Shown here in pieces: positions 22,450 to 32,196 of a DNA stretch of 64,000 nucleotides; positions within the stretch are counted from its first letter, which is position 1, and each line of letters opens with the position of its first letter. The notes under the pieces are model-generated. The model was not told the origin of the DNA, searched no databases, and saw nothing but the letters and a program-made list of their open reading frames with translations. A program made the translations under genes and the position numbers. This DNA is from Flavobacterium turcicum (GTDB taxonomy: Bacteria; Bacteroidota; Bacteroidia; Flavobacteriales; Flavobacteriaceae). Where the stretch lies: contig NZ_JAAOBY010000002.1 of the NCBI RefSeq assembly GCF_011365745.1, forward strand, positions 372,001 to 436,000. Direction: 5' to 3'.

Positions 22450-24174
22450 TTAAGCCTCTACTGCCTTTTCGTTTCTGAAAATCGTGTACTGTAGTAATTG
22501 AGAGAGTACAATTGTTCCCATTGCGCCAATAAAGTTTAACCACAAATAACCAAGCTTTTCTTCGCCACTTGGATAGATGTAAATAGCATAGTAGTAAATT
22601 ACAAAAATCGCCAACTGACATACTACTGCACTATAAAATATAGCTTTTGATTGTACTTTTTTGCTGTAAAAACCAACAAGGAAGATTCCTAGTACCGTTC
22701 CGTAAAAAATAGAACCGATGATGTTGACCAACTGAATTAAGTTCTCAAACAAAGTTCCTACGCAGGCAAATAAAATAGCAATTACACCCCATAACAATGT
22801 AAAAAATTTGGTGGCGTACAAATAGTGTTTCTCTGATTTTTCCTCTTTTACATTTCGTTTGTAAATGTCAATTGCTGTTGTTGAGGCCAGCGCATTCAAT
22901 CCCGATGCTGTTGATGACATGGCCGCTGAGATAATAACTGCTAACAGTAAGCCTATCAAACCTTTTGGTAAATAATTGAGGATAAAATGAAAAAACACAT
23001 AATCCTTATCGTTGGTTTCGCTGTTGCTATCGGCTTTTGAAATAATTTCTTTGGCGCGGTCGCGTAAGTCTTTTTCTTTTGAGGATAGAGCTACTAATTC
23101 TTTTCTTAAAATCGGATTGTCATAATCTTGATTTAACTGATCGATGTACAATAAGTTGATTACCTTTTTATCTTCTGAAAGTTCGTTTAATTTCTTTTCA
23201 AGAGCGTTATATTCGCCTTTGTAAGTTGATTTTTCAATCAGGGCTTTGTTATTTGGGTTAAAGTTCAAAGGAACGGGATTGAATTGAAAAAATACAAATA
23301 CCATCACACCCGTTAGTAGAATGAAAAACTGCATTGGTACTTTTAAGAGTCCGTTCATGATGAGTCCCATTTGACTTTCACGCACTGATTTTCCTGATAA
23401 GTAGCGACCAACTTGCGATTGATCGGTACCAAAATAGGCTAGGGCCAAGAAAAATCCGCCTGTAATTCCGCTCCAAAAAGTGTATTTTTCCTCTGGATCG
23501 AAAGAGAAATTAACGATATTCATTTTATCATTTGCCCCAGCGATATGCAACGCACTTGTAAAAGTCATATCATTGGGTAAGTAATACAATATCAAGAAAA
23601 AAGTAATAAACATTCCCGACATGATTACAAACATTTGTTGTTTTTGAGTCACGTTTACCGCTTTTGTTCCTCCTGAAAAAGTATAAATAATCACCAAAAC
23701 ACCAATCACAATATTCATGTAGGTGAGATTCCACCCTAAAATAGCCGATAAAATAATTGCTGGTGCGTAAATCGTTAGTCCTGTACCTAAACCTCTTTGA
23801 AACAAAAATAAAATAGCTGCCAGCGAACGGGTTTTTAAATCAAAACGTTTTTCTAAATATTCATAAGCGGTATATACTTTGTATTTGTGGTACAAAGGAA
23901 TAAAGGTAACGCAGATAAGTACCATAGCTATTGGCAAACCAAAGTAAAACTGCACAAAGCCCATTCCGTCATGATACGCTTGTCCGGGAGTTGACAGAAA
24001 AGTGATCGCACTCGCTTGTGTAGCCATTACCGAAAGTCCCACTACATGCCAAGGAGTTTCGTTATTTCCTAAAATAAAATCCTCAACATTTTTACTGCCT
24101 TTGGTTTTCCAAGCGCCGTAAATAACAATAAAAAGTAAGGTAACAATAAGGATAACCCAGTCAAATAATTGCAT
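22450..24174 (-). CDS. Sodium:solute symporter (SSS family)
   Basis: A 574-residue inner-membrane carrier with 13-14 predicted helices. Family strings include 'SVMATQASAITFLSTPGQAY' (helix 2 region, about 48-67), 'YFGTDQSQVGRYLSGKS' near 245 and 'AAMSSTASGLNALASTTAID' near 415. The last two resemble the sodium-site and core motifs of the SSS family. A long charged loop (about 320-385) interrupts helices 8-9. The substrate is unknown, but pairing with a secreted PIG-L deacetylase suggests a sugar or amino-sugar product. It follows the 35-residue peptide gene by 3 bases. Confidence 0.88.
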   Translation of the reverse strand: MQLFDWVILIVTLLFIVIYGAWKTKGSKNVEDFILGNNETPWHVVGLSVMATQASAITFLSTPGQAYHDGMGFVQFYFGLPIAMVLICVTFIPLYHKYKVYTAYEYLEKRFDLKTRSLAAILFLFQRGLGTGLTIYAPAIILSAILGWNLTYMNIVIGVLVIIYTFSGGTKAVNVTQKQQMFVIMSGMFITFFLILYYLPNDMTFTSALHIAGANDKMNIVNFSFDPEEKYTFWSGITGGFFLALAYFGTDQSQVGRYLSGKSVRESQMGLIMNGLLKVPMQFFILLTGVMVFVFFQFNPVPLNFNPNNKALIEKSTYKGEYNALEKKLNELSEDKKVINLLYIDQLNQDYDNPILRKELVALSSKEKDLRDRAKEIISKADSNSETNDKDYVFFHFILNYLPKGLIGLLLAVIISAAMSSTASGLNALASTTAIDIYKRNVKEEKSEKHYLYATKFFTLLWGVIAILFACVGTLFENLIQLVNIIGSIFYGTVLGIFLVGFYSKKVQSKAIFYSAVVCQLAIFVIYYYAIYIYPSGEEKLGYLWLNFIGAMGTIVLSQLLQYTIFRNEKAVEA

Positions 24175-24177
24175 AGT

Positions 24178-24285
24178 TTAGGCGTATAATTTCATAATAA
24201 GACAAAAGATCAAGATGTAGAGTGCATTGGCTAGGAGCACCCAAGTATAATTTTTTTTCCAGGTTTTTGGTTTTTTGGTTTCCAT
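24178..24285 (-). CDS. 35-residue single-helix membrane peptide
   Basis: ATG at 24283-24285 (minus), TAA at 24178-24180. The product has a basic N-terminus (METKKPKTWKKNY) and one hydrophobic helix (WVLLANALYILIFCLIM), ending KLYA. It starts 10 bases after the PIG-L stop and ends 3 bases before the symporter ATG, so it is embedded in the operon with tight spacing. I recall similar short peptides next to SSS symporters in Flavobacteriia. It may be a small accessory subunit of the symporter, by analogy with known small-subunit/SSS pairs. This is inference. Confidence 0.72.
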   Translation of the reverse strand: METKKPKTWKKNYTWVLLANALYILIFCLIMKLYA

Positions 24286-24294
24286 GGTTTTGTT

Positions 24295-26826
24295 TTAAGG
24301 CTTTATTTTTTGTGCAGGTACTGTTGTGGTTTGTTGAATTGAGATCATATTGGCCAATAATTTATAGGCGCCGGTTACACCTTCAGGTAGTTCTCTAAAA
24401 AAGCTTAGTCCTGTGTAAATGTAATGTCCTTTTCCGTAAGGCGCTACCAATAAAGCTCCATTTTTTGGGGTTTCACCTTGATCGTTTGATGATATGATAG
24501 ATATGAAAGCTTTGTCAAAGGTACTTGGGTAGTACAAACCTTGCTCTTGTTTCCAGCCTTTGAAATCTGCCGAAGTTATTTTGTTTGGGAAATTTAAAAC
24601 AGGATGATTGGGAGCTAAGAAACGAACTTCCGCATCTTCTTCGGTCACGCGATCTCGAGATAATTTCAATGAGTAAGGTGCTAAATTTTCGGTAACTAAA
24701 TCAGTAGGTGTATTGTACTGAACAATCATTGTTTTACCTGATTTTACAAAATCGAAAAGAATTTCTTGTTTGTTTTTGAGTGCATTTACGGTGTTGTAAG
24801 CACGTACGCCAGTAATTACTGCATCGAACGATTCTAAACTTTCAGGTGTAATTGCATCTGGTTTTAAAATGGTAACGCTGTAACCTAATTGAGATAAGCT
24901 ATTAGGAACTTCATCTCCAGCGCCCATGATGTAAGCTATTTTTTCACCAAAGGATTTTAAATCGGTTTTAATTATTTTCGTTTGCGCTGTTTGCAATACT
25001 TGTTGTTTCGTTATATGGTCATAATTGATGATGATTTGCTCTTTATCAAATCGTTTTCCGTCTACCGTTGCGACACTTTTTGCAAAACCTTCAGTGGCAT
25101 TTTGTGGCGCTGTGACTTCAAAAAATACCAATTGCTCGCTGCCTTTTCTGGCAATTTCAAACGGAATAGTAGTTGGTATTACTTTCCAGTTGGTTGGAAC
25201 TTCGAGCGCTAAAGTTCCTTTCACAGCATCTTTGCCCGCTTTAATTTTTACTCCAATATACTTGGATTTGTTGTCTCTAAATAGAATTACTTTATCGGTT
25301 ATGGAAGTGGTAACGTCTGGCACCACATCAAGATAGTTATAGATTTCTCCTTTCACATCATCGTTGTATTTGTAAACGACAGTGCGTTCAAAAGGAAGTG
25401 TAATTCCATTAATTTGAAGGTTAAAAACCACTTTCGCTTCGCGGATAATATCAGGAATACCAATGTTTTCTTGCTTATTTACAGCATACATGCCAACGGT
25501 TCCGTTTTCACTCAACCAATAAGGGAACGTATAGTTTGTTGTTTCTGGTAATTTTAAGTCGATTGTAAAATTTTGAACAATGTTATTTTTTAAATCTTTC
25601 TCTATTGTAGTCGTGTTTTGTTCTGGTAATGCAGTTACACTTTGCAATAGGAAAGGTGCATTACTTCGGTTGATAGCCTCCATTTTTAATTTCAAAACAC
25701 TTCCAGGAGTTGTTTCTTGAATAGGAGAAACGGCTTCAAGGTACAAGCCTGCGCAGGCCGCAATTAGTTCTTTTACTGCAGCAGCTTTCAAAGGAGCCCA
25801 CTGCTTGTCACCTAAAGCGGTCATCATACTGTATGCTTTGGCTAAAGCTGGAATACTTGCAGCTGGATTTTTATGATCAAAATCTTTGGCAATAGCAGTC
25901 AATAATTCACCAATAGGTTTGCCGCCTTTAACGCGATTCCAAGAAGTGTCAATTCCTTCAAAAAGTGATTTTTTATCTTGTAAAGGTGTACCATTTATAA
26001 ATTCAAGATACTCTATTTCTTCGCCACGAGCGCCTGTGCTACCAAATCCTTGCGATTGATGACGGCTACGACTCAAAGCTGCAATTTCTTGGTTTGATTT
26101 GCCAATACCCGTAAAATACACACCCGTTTGTAAAGCAATTAGATTTGTTTTGTCGGCAGTATTAAATTTTTCGATAGTGCCATAAAACCACCACGATGTG
26201 TTAAAAAATTGTCGTTTGGTTTGCCACGGTTGTACCCATTTTAATTGTTCAGGAAATCGATTTGCGTTTGCAGCCTCTTTAAAACTTTCTACGCTTAGCA
26301 TGGCTGATGCGGTATGATGTCCGTGAGTTGTTCCCGCCGAACGATGGTCAAATCGATTTACAATTACATCAGGTTGAAATTTTCGGATAGCCCAAATTAC
26401 ATCTGCTAAAACTTGTTCTTTATCCCAAATGGCAAGTGTTTCGGTTGGATTTTTAGAAAAACCAAAGTCATTAGCACGAGAAAAAAACTGTTCTCCTCCA
26501 TCAATTTTTCTAGCTTCAATAAGTTCTTGAGTTCTGATTACGCCTAATAATTCCCTTAGTTGTGTTCCTATTAAATTTTGTCCACCATCACCTCGAGTTA
26601 ATGATAAATAACCTGTTCTTGCTTTTTGATCGTTAGCCAAATACGAAATCAATCGTGTGTTTTCATCATCAGGATGTGCAGCAATATAAAGCACTGATCC
26701 TAAAAAATTTAATTTTTCTATTTGGTTATAAATTTCTACACTATTTAATTTGGCGGGTTGCTGAGCGCGTAGGGTAGGAGCAAAAAATAGGATACAAGAA
26801 AATAATTGAACTAGTTTTTTAAACAT
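24295..26826 (-). CDS. Secreted PIG-L family deacetylase
   Basis: An 843-residue protein with a signal peptide (ending LRAQQ). The PIG-L domain (about 40-300) has the metal motif AAHPDDE (His51, Asp53, Asp54), 'SLTRGDGGQNLIG' near 77 and a later 'TTHGHHTAS' near 168. These enzymes remove N-acetyl groups from sugars. The middle is beta-rich (about 370-640). The C-terminal third resembles a glutamine-amidotransferase-like fold ('VITGVRAYNTVNAL', then 'FVKSGKTMIVQYNTPTDL'), with no obvious catalytic Cys. It is much longer than cytosolic BshB-type deacetylases. It heads the operon with the membrane peptide and symporter. Confidence 0.87.
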   Translation of the reverse strand: MFKKLVQLFSCILFFAPTLRAQQPAKLNSVEIYNQIEKLNFLGSVLYIAAHPDDENTRLISYLANDQKARTGYLSLTRGDGGQNLIGTQLRELLGVIRTQELIEARKIDGGEQFFSRANDFGFSKNPTETLAIWDKEQVLADVIWAIRKFQPDVIVNRFDHRSAGTTHGHHTASAMLSVESFKEAANANRFPEQLKWVQPWQTKRQFFNTSWWFYGTIEKFNTADKTNLIALQTGVYFTGIGKSNQEIAALSRSRHQSQGFGSTGARGEEIEYLEFINGTPLQDKKSLFEGIDTSWNRVKGGKPIGELLTAIAKDFDHKNPAASIPALAKAYSMMTALGDKQWAPLKAAAVKELIAACAGLYLEAVSPIQETTPGSVLKLKMEAINRSNAPFLLQSVTALPEQNTTTIEKDLKNNIVQNFTIDLKLPETTNYTFPYWLSENGTVGMYAVNKQENIGIPDIIREAKVVFNLQINGITLPFERTVVYKYNDDVKGEIYNYLDVVPDVTTSITDKVILFRDNKSKYIGVKIKAGKDAVKGTLALEVPTNWKVIPTTIPFEIARKGSEQLVFFEVTAPQNATEGFAKSVATVDGKRFDKEQIIINYDHITKQQVLQTAQTKIIKTDLKSFGEKIAYIMGAGDEVPNSLSQLGYSVTILKPDAITPESLESFDAVITGVRAYNTVNALKNKQEILFDFVKSGKTMIVQYNTPTDLVTENLAPYSLKLSRDRVTEEDAEVRFLAPNHPVLNFPNKITSADFKGWKQEQGLYYPSTFDKAFISIISSNDQGETPKNGALLVAPYGKGHYIYTGLSFFRELPEGVTGAYKLLANMISIQQTTTVPAQKIKP

Positions 26827-26854
26827 TCTTTTAAAATTTAGTTGGCAGTAGCTT

Positions 26855-26862
26855 CAAATGTA
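26855..26862 (-). promoter_or_regulatory. -7 box of the PIG-L operon
   Basis: The complement of 26855-26862 is TACATTTG, a perfect -7 box 28 bases before the ATG of the PIG-L gene. No -33 TTG stands at 19-20 bases. Confidence 0.5.
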
Positions 26863-26983
26863 GGAATTAAATATTTTTTGTAGAAATGTTTTCACTTTTC
26901 TTTAATGCTACAATGTTTTTTTAACAAAAAAAGAGATAAAACAGCTTTGGTTCTCTCTCTTTCTAGTTGTGTTACCTGAAAAG

Positions 26984-27517
26984 TTAGTCTCTATCATGAC
27001 CTCTTCCGCCTCGTTCATGGTCGTCGTGTCCTCGACCACCTTTTCTGTGGTCGTCATGACCTCTTCCTCTATCATGGTCTCTATCATAATACTTTCTTTT
27101 GTCAACGTAGGTTTTAGTAACATATACATCACGATCGTTTCTACCTATGTTACGTTGCGGACGTCCTCTGTATCCATGGTAATATTTTACCTTGTGCGTA
27201 TTAAAGTTAGCGTATGGTCTTGATCCTCGGTAATCAGTAAGTACTACTTTATAACCTCGGTACAAATCATAGTTACGGTATCTGTATGGCAAAGTTCTTG
27301 AACGAACCCATCTTCCATCTCCAAAATAAATAAATTGAGTAGCGCGAACATCGTAGTAGGCTTCAATGTCTGGAATATAATAGTAAGATACATCATTGTA
27401 ACCAACAGGTCCCCATTGAGGTGCACGACCGATGTTTACGTTTACTGATACTTGTGCTTCTATTGTGCTGCTTGCAAAAAGAAGTAGTGCAACAGCGAGT
27501 AGTTTATATGTTTTCAT
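26984..27517 (-). CDS. Exported protein with Arg/Gly/His/Asp repeats
   Basis: A 177-residue protein with a signal peptide (MKTYKLLAVALLLFASSTIEA), then a Tyr/Arg-rich domain (about 25-140). That domain contains 'YYYIPDIEAYYDVRATQFIY' and 'YRGYKVVLTDYRG', recalling small Flavobacteria exported proteins of unknown role. The last 35 residues are a tandem low-complexity tract with the unit RGHDDH repeated in variant forms. Such a tail could bind metal or polyanions, but this is a guess. It is a single gene with non-coding AT-rich flanks. Confidence 0.7.
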   Translation of the reverse strand: MKTYKLLAVALLLFASSTIEAQVSVNVNIGRAPQWGPVGYNDVSYYYIPDIEAYYDVRATQFIYFGDGRWVRSRTLPYRYRNYDLYRGYKVVLTDYRGSRPYANFNTHKVKYYHGYRGRPQRNIGRNDRDVYVTKTYVDKRKYYDRDHDRGRGHDDHRKGGRGHDDHERGGRGHDRD

Positions 27518-27802
27518 AATATGTGATTTTAAGGTATAAAATTAAGTGCAATTGCTTTTTTGAAATATTTCTATTTTCGAATTTTCAACAACTGTGCCAG
27601 AATTAAAAATTTCTTTTCACTTGGTTTTTTAAGTGTTTGTAAATCAATGAAATATTTTCTAAAAAAAAACATTTTAATCTTTGATAATTCCTTTATCATC
27701 GATGTAAAATTTTTTAAAAGCAGTAAATTTTAGAGCTTAGATTCTTTTTTCTTCTGCTTTGGTTATAGCTAATTTTGATCTCGTAATCAGAAAGTATTTA
27801 AT

Positions 27803-29626
27803 TTACAATCTGTAATTAACTATGCGAGGTTTGGCCAAATCAAAATCTTGTAATCTAAAGTCAGTAGTTTCTAATTCATTTGTTTTAAATATATCAGTAC
27901 CATTGCCGGGAATCGAAGGATAATACGAAAGAGAAATTTGAAATGCACTAAAAACTAAATAGTCGTTGTTAATAATGAATCCGACACTTAACTTAGAATA
28001 GGCTTTACTACTTAAAATGCTTTTCTTACTATTTCCTAAAGTCGCTAAAGAATAATTTACGTAAGGATTTAATCTAAATCCCCACAATTTCCATGGTGAA
28101 TAGGCTTGAGTTTGTAAAACTACCAATGCTTTTTGAGTTCCATATTGTGCCGTGTTAAAACCACTTAATCCTTCATTTTGATTGATTGATAACTGGTCTC
28201 CAATAATACTAGATCGGTGAGCACCTAGAACAATTTGAGGTTTTATAAATTGTCTCACTTTCCAAGTTCCAATACTCATTAAGTTAGTAAAATAATTGGC
28301 TTCGAAAGTAAAAGCTGATTGCTGGGTTTTCGATCCATCAAAAAAGGAGCCTAGCTCTATATTTGTACTTAAAAAACCCCATTCAAAAAAGTGTCCGAAA
28401 GCAGCTCTTGCGCCTGCATAAAAGCGATTTATTTGATTTTTATTTTGGTAGCCCGCGGTTAAACCATATATTTTGCCGGTTGGTACGTCTTCAATAATAC
28501 CGTTTTGAAAGATGTATCGGTCTCTTACGAATCGTCGTGAGGTAATACCTAATCCAATTAATGCTAGTTTTTCGTTTGCGTAAAAATTATCAGGATCAAA
28601 AACAGCTGTTGGACTTTCGCTATATTGAATATTTAAAAATCGTCCGCTTAGCACCAGTTTAGAGCTTCGATCGTCTACTGTTTGACCCTTAAAAATTTGA
28701 AAAGCCCTACCAACCCAAAAATCTTGTGTATTAAATTTGAAATTTTGAAATTCAAAAACCGAATTAACATCTGGCAGCGTATCTTTTCTGAAGTTTTGTT
28801 CTATAAAAATACCACCTGCCCACTTGGCTACAGGGGAGTAAAATGGGCGCTCAAGTCCTACGCTTTTGTTATAGTACCCATCTAAATCCAATCTGTATTT
28901 GATATCAGTACTAACAAAGGTATTTTTTATAGTTGGAATGCGATACCCTACATCATAAGCAGTTTTACCATCTTCAAAGCGGTTGGTGATTTTATTTTGA
29001 AATTGATGTCCGGAACCCAAAAAGTTGCGTTCATTCAATTCGAAATTGATTCTGGAACTGGATAAAGATCCTTGCGGAAGCATGCTCCAAGAATCCAACA
29101 CGCGAATAGTTACATCAACGGAATCAGTGCTTGTAGTGCTACTATCGGGTGTAATATCAACCCTATTAATGTACCGTTGTGCTCGAATTAAACGCTCAGA
29201 TTCCCGCACAAGTAAGGAGTCGAAAGCCTTGTTTTTCTTAATTAACAGTAAATTTAAAATTGCCAATCGGTTGGTTTTAATGTGCGCTCTGTTCCCCAGT
29301 TTTTCTGCCCACCGAGTTGGTTTTTTAAGTGTATCAGTATCAGAATATCCAAAGGGATCAAGTGTAATTATGTTTATTTTACGAATTATTTTACCTTCAA
29401 ATGGACTGTATTTTTTTTGAATTTGTGGTGTGCTTCTACTGCGAATAGAATTTCTTTTAAAGACTAATTTGTGTAACAGTTTGTTAAACTTATTCTTTTT
29501 TGAAAATGAGTTTATGTTTTTTGCGATGGTCGTTGAATCCTTTTTCCCTTCTCTTTTTTGACCAAACGAAATTGTTGTTCCAAAAAAGAACAGCACACAA
29601 AACATTATTTTGAAAAAAGTATTCAT
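27803..29626 (-). CDS. Outer-membrane BamA-like beta-barrel protein
   Basis: A 607-residue protein starting at Met 29626, because the signal peptide MNTFFKIMFCVLFFFGTTIS begins there; the frame is open 15 codons further upstream. After a basic linker, residues about 65-180 resemble a POTRA domain ('GKIIRKINIITLDPFGYSD' and 'VDVTIRVLDSWSMLPQGSLS'). The rest is an amphipathic beta-rich barrel ending in the aromatic-rich strand 'LVFSAFQISLSYYP'. It looks like the Omp85-like proteins of Bacteroidetes, shorter than BamA itself. A role in outer-membrane protein or lipid transport is likely but unproven. Confidence 0.75.
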   Translation of the reverse strand: MNTFFKIMFCVLFFFGTTISFGQKREGKKDSTTIAKNINSFSKKNKFNKLLHKLVFKRNSIRSRSTPQIQKKYSPFEGKIIRKINIITLDPFGYSDTDTLKKPTRWAEKLGNRAHIKTNRLAILNLLLIKKNKAFDSLLVRESERLIRAQRYINRVDITPDSSTTSTDSVDVTIRVLDSWSMLPQGSLSSSRINFELNERNFLGSGHQFQNKITNRFEDGKTAYDVGYRIPTIKNTFVSTDIKYRLDLDGYYNKSVGLERPFYSPVAKWAGGIFIEQNFRKDTLPDVNSVFEFQNFKFNTQDFWVGRAFQIFKGQTVDDRSSKLVLSGRFLNIQYSESPTAVFDPDNFYANEKLALIGLGITSRRFVRDRYIFQNGIIEDVPTGKIYGLTAGYQNKNQINRFYAGARAAFGHFFEWGFLSTNIELGSFFDGSKTQQSAFTFEANYFTNLMSIGTWKVRQFIKPQIVLGAHRSSIIGDQLSINQNEGLSGFNTAQYGTQKALVVLQTQAYSPWKLWGFRLNPYVNYSLATLGNSKKSILSSKAYSKLSVGFIINNDYLVFSAFQISLSYYPSIPGNGTDIFKTNELETTDFRLQDFDLAKPRIVNYRL

Positions 29627-29712
29627 AAAATAGTTGCGCCTACAAATAATAGCTGGGTAAAAAAAATACAATTTTCTTTTGCAATACGATTTTTGAGACA
29701 GTTGCTAAGATA

Positions 29713-30918
29713 CTATGTTTTTGGGGTATTTGCATCTGTTATAGTTGTAGTTTCTGTGAATACAGGCACTGGCACATCTGCTTTAATGACATTGGTTTTT
29801 GGTTCGGTATCTTCCTCAGAATCAAAAAGTGGTAGCTTAATATTCCTCCATGTATAGGTTTTGGGTAAATGATCGCCCATCAAATATCCCCATGGTTCTA
29901 AAGATTCAATGCGGTCAAAAATTACTTTTAGCATAGCCAATATTGGAAGTGCCAAAAACATTCCCGAAACACCCGCGATTGCTCCTCCAATGATGATAGC
30001 GATGATAGATACAAAAGCGTTAATTTCTACTTTCGAACTAACAATCATTGGTACTAAAATATTATTATCAATCAATTGTACCACGACTGTAACAACAATT
30101 ACTCCAACTATTACTGACAAGTCAGGTGAACCTGTTAACGAGGCCACGATACTTAAAACACCTGCAAATAAAATCCCGATGTAGGGAATTAAGTTTAAGA
30201 TGCCAGTAATGATTCCTAGTAAAATAGCATATTTCACCCCAATTAGCATAAAGCCAATAGTAGTCATTGTTGCTACACAAATTAGTTCGATGATTAAACC
30301 AACGATATAACTATTTATGGCCATTCGGATGTTGGTTAAAATATCTTTTAATTGAGCATGGTTTTCTTTGTTTACTAGTTTTCCTAAAAACATCAAGAAA
30401 TGGGTGCGATACAGTAAAATTAAAAAAGTATAAATTGGTATTAAAGTAAGATTTAATAAGGTATCCGTGAACGACATTAGCGTTGTACCAATTATCTCTT
30501 TACCTTTTTCCATAGAATCTTCTGCAGCTGTATCAATGTATTCTTTTTGTTCAGAAGAACTTAAGTTGAAGTTGGTGCGAATGTAGTCCTGAATATTTCC
30601 TAAATGAATGGTTAAGTTTTTTTCTATTTTATCAAAATCTTCAGTAAAATCACTAATTTGAAAAGAAAGAAAAACAAACAATCCAACAAAGAATAGAACG
30701 AACAGAATAACGGCAATCATTACCGCAAGCACGTTTGGAAATCGCAATTTTGCTTTCAAAAATTGAACTATTGGATATAGTAAAATAGCAAACAAAAACG
30801 ACATGATTATGGGCACCAGAATTCCTTGACCGATATAAAACAAAAATAGCAATGAAATTAATGCTAATAAAATGAAAGTAAGTTTCGCGTAAAAAGGGAA
30901 TTGCATCGAGTTGCTCAT
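29713..30918 (-). CDS. AI-2E family transporter (UPF0118)
   Basis: A 401-residue membrane protein with seven to eight helices. The family-typical 'GILNLIPYIGILFAGVLSIV' region (about 235-255), 'DNNILVPMIVSSKVEINAFV' (about 280-300) and 'GAIAGVSGMFLALPILAMLK' (about 310-330) are present. Members are permeases. Only some transport autoinducer 2, others act as Na/H antiporters, so the substrate is open. The acidic soluble tail (about 345-401) is not conserved in the family. Confidence 0.9.
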   Translation of the reverse strand: MSNSMQFPFYAKLTFILLALISLLFLFYIGQGILVPIIMSFLFAILLYPIVQFLKAKLRFPNVLAVMIAVILFVLFFVGLFVFLSFQISDFTEDFDKIEKNLTIHLGNIQDYIRTNFNLSSSEQKEYIDTAAEDSMEKGKEIIGTTLMSFTDTLLNLTLIPIYTFLILLYRTHFLMFLGKLVNKENHAQLKDILTNIRMAINSYIVGLIIELICVATMTTIGFMLIGVKYAILLGIITGILNLIPYIGILFAGVLSIVASLTGSPDLSVIVGVIVVTVVVQLIDNNILVPMIVSSKVEINAFVSIIAIIIGGAIAGVSGMFLALPILAMLKVIFDRIESLEPWGYLMGDHLPKTYTWRNIKLPLFDSEEDTEPKTNVIKADVPVPVFTETTTITDANTPKT

Positions 30919-31069
30919 ATTATGTTTTTTTTATAAGTATTAAAGTTATAAAACTAAATTTTTAAAGAGCAAAGATGAATCAAAAAAAAACTAACTATTT
31001 ACATATTTAGGATTGAAAGTTATAGAATTTAAACTTCTGATATAAAGTTACAATTCCGTTTAATCTCAT

Positions 31070-31606
31070 CTAATCAATGAAATCTTGATCGTGGAACTCA
31101 TTTTTTAAAATTGAAATTCCTTTTTGTAGTAATAAATTGTTTGGAAAAATTATTTGTTCCCCATCAATTGTGCGCAAAAAAACATGGAAAGCACCAATGT
31201 CTTCAATTTCTGCTTGAATAGGAAAATCTTTGTCGTGAATTTTAATTACATCACCAATTTTAAATGGAAACGAAAAAAACAAAATAATCCCTGATGTGAT
31301 ATTACTCAAAATAGACCATTGAGCAAACATGGCAACGCCTACAACTGTTGTAAAAGAACTCAAAGCAATTATGATATCTTTTGCTTGAACTCCCCAAACT
31401 ATGATTAAAGCAATAACTACTAGAATGTTTAAAAATAGGTGCAAGTATTTAATCACCAAATTAGTTCGGTGTTCAATGGTTTGGTGCGATTGCGCATATC
31501 TACGTACCAATTTAGTAGTTACAATACGTAAAATAAAAAAAACTATTGCAGTTATTCCGCTAGCGATTATCTCTCGAGAATACTCTTGAATAATGGATAA
31601 ATTCAT
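31070..31606 (-). CDS. Small mechanosensitive channel (MscS family)
   Basis: A 178-residue inner-membrane protein with three helices (about 10-30, 50-72, 82-110) and a short beta domain. The pore-helix/beta-domain junction reads 'FAQWSILSNITSGIILFFSF' and 'FKIGDVIKIHDKDFPIQAEI', as in MscS. It lacks the large C-terminal cage, so it is a minimal form. It releases solutes under osmotic down-shock. It is the last gene of the minus-strand cluster, 5 bases after the Maf gene stop. Confidence 0.88.
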   Translation of the reverse strand: MNLSIIQEYSREIIASGITAIVFFILRIVTTKLVRRYAQSHQTIEHRTNLVIKYLHLFLNILVVIALIIVWGVQAKDIIIALSSFTTVVGVAMFAQWSILSNITSGIILFFSFPFKIGDVIKIHDKDFPIQAEIEDIGAFHVFLRTIDGEQIIFPNNLLLQKGISILKNEFHDQDFID

Positions 31607-31611
31607 AGGAT

Positions 31612-32196
31612 TTAAGGTAATTGGTTCAAATAATCAAATACTTTGTCAGTAGGCAATCCCATTATATTGGTGTAAGAACCTTCAATTTTTGCAACTCCAA
31701 TAAAACCAATCCATTCTTGAATGCCATAGGAACCGGCTTTATCGTAGGGTTTGTAGTTTTCTACGTAATATTGAATAGTTTCTTTGGTCAAATTATGAAA
31801 AGTGACTTTGCTGTATTCATGAATAACGGTCGTTTTTTCATTCGTTTTAAAACAAACAGAGGTAATAACTTCGTGGGAGCTGTTTGAAAGTGATTGTAAT
31901 ATTGAGATAGCCTCTTGTTCATTTTTTGGCTTGCCAAGCGCTATGTTTTTGTGCCATACAATGGTGTCACTGGTTATCAAAATACCATTATCGGGTAGTT
32001 CATTTTCAAACGCATCCGCTTTTAAAACAGCCAAATAATCTGTTATTTCGTGCGCTTGCAAATGTGATGGATAAACTTCTTCAGTATCTTTTAATCGAAT
32101 TTCAAAATCCAAATCTAAGTCTTTTAAAAACTGCTGCCTGCGCGGAGAACCTGACGCTAGGATTATTTGGTATTTTTTTAATTTATCTTTAAGCAT
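31612..32196 (-). CDS. maf: Maf-family nucleotide pyrophosphatase
   Basis: A 194-residue cytoplasmic enzyme removing pyrophosphate from non-canonical or methylated NTPs (dTTP/UTP type). It shows the Maf signature 'ILASGSPRRQQFLKDLDLDF' (about 12-31), 'ITSDTIVWHKNIALGKPKN' (about 72-90) and 'PYDKAGSYGIQEWIGFIGVA' near residue 150. It overlaps the prenyltransferase gene by 8 bases. Confidence 0.93.
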   Translation of the reverse strand: MLKDKLKKYQIILASGSPRRQQFLKDLDLDFEIRLKDTEEVYPSHLQAHEITDYLAVLKADAFENELPDNGILITSDTIVWHKNIALGKPKNEQEAISILQSLSNSSHEVITSVCFKTNEKTTVIHEYSKVTFHNLTKETIQYYVENYKPYDKAGSYGIQEWIGFIGVAKIEGSYTNIMGLPTDKVFDYLNQLP

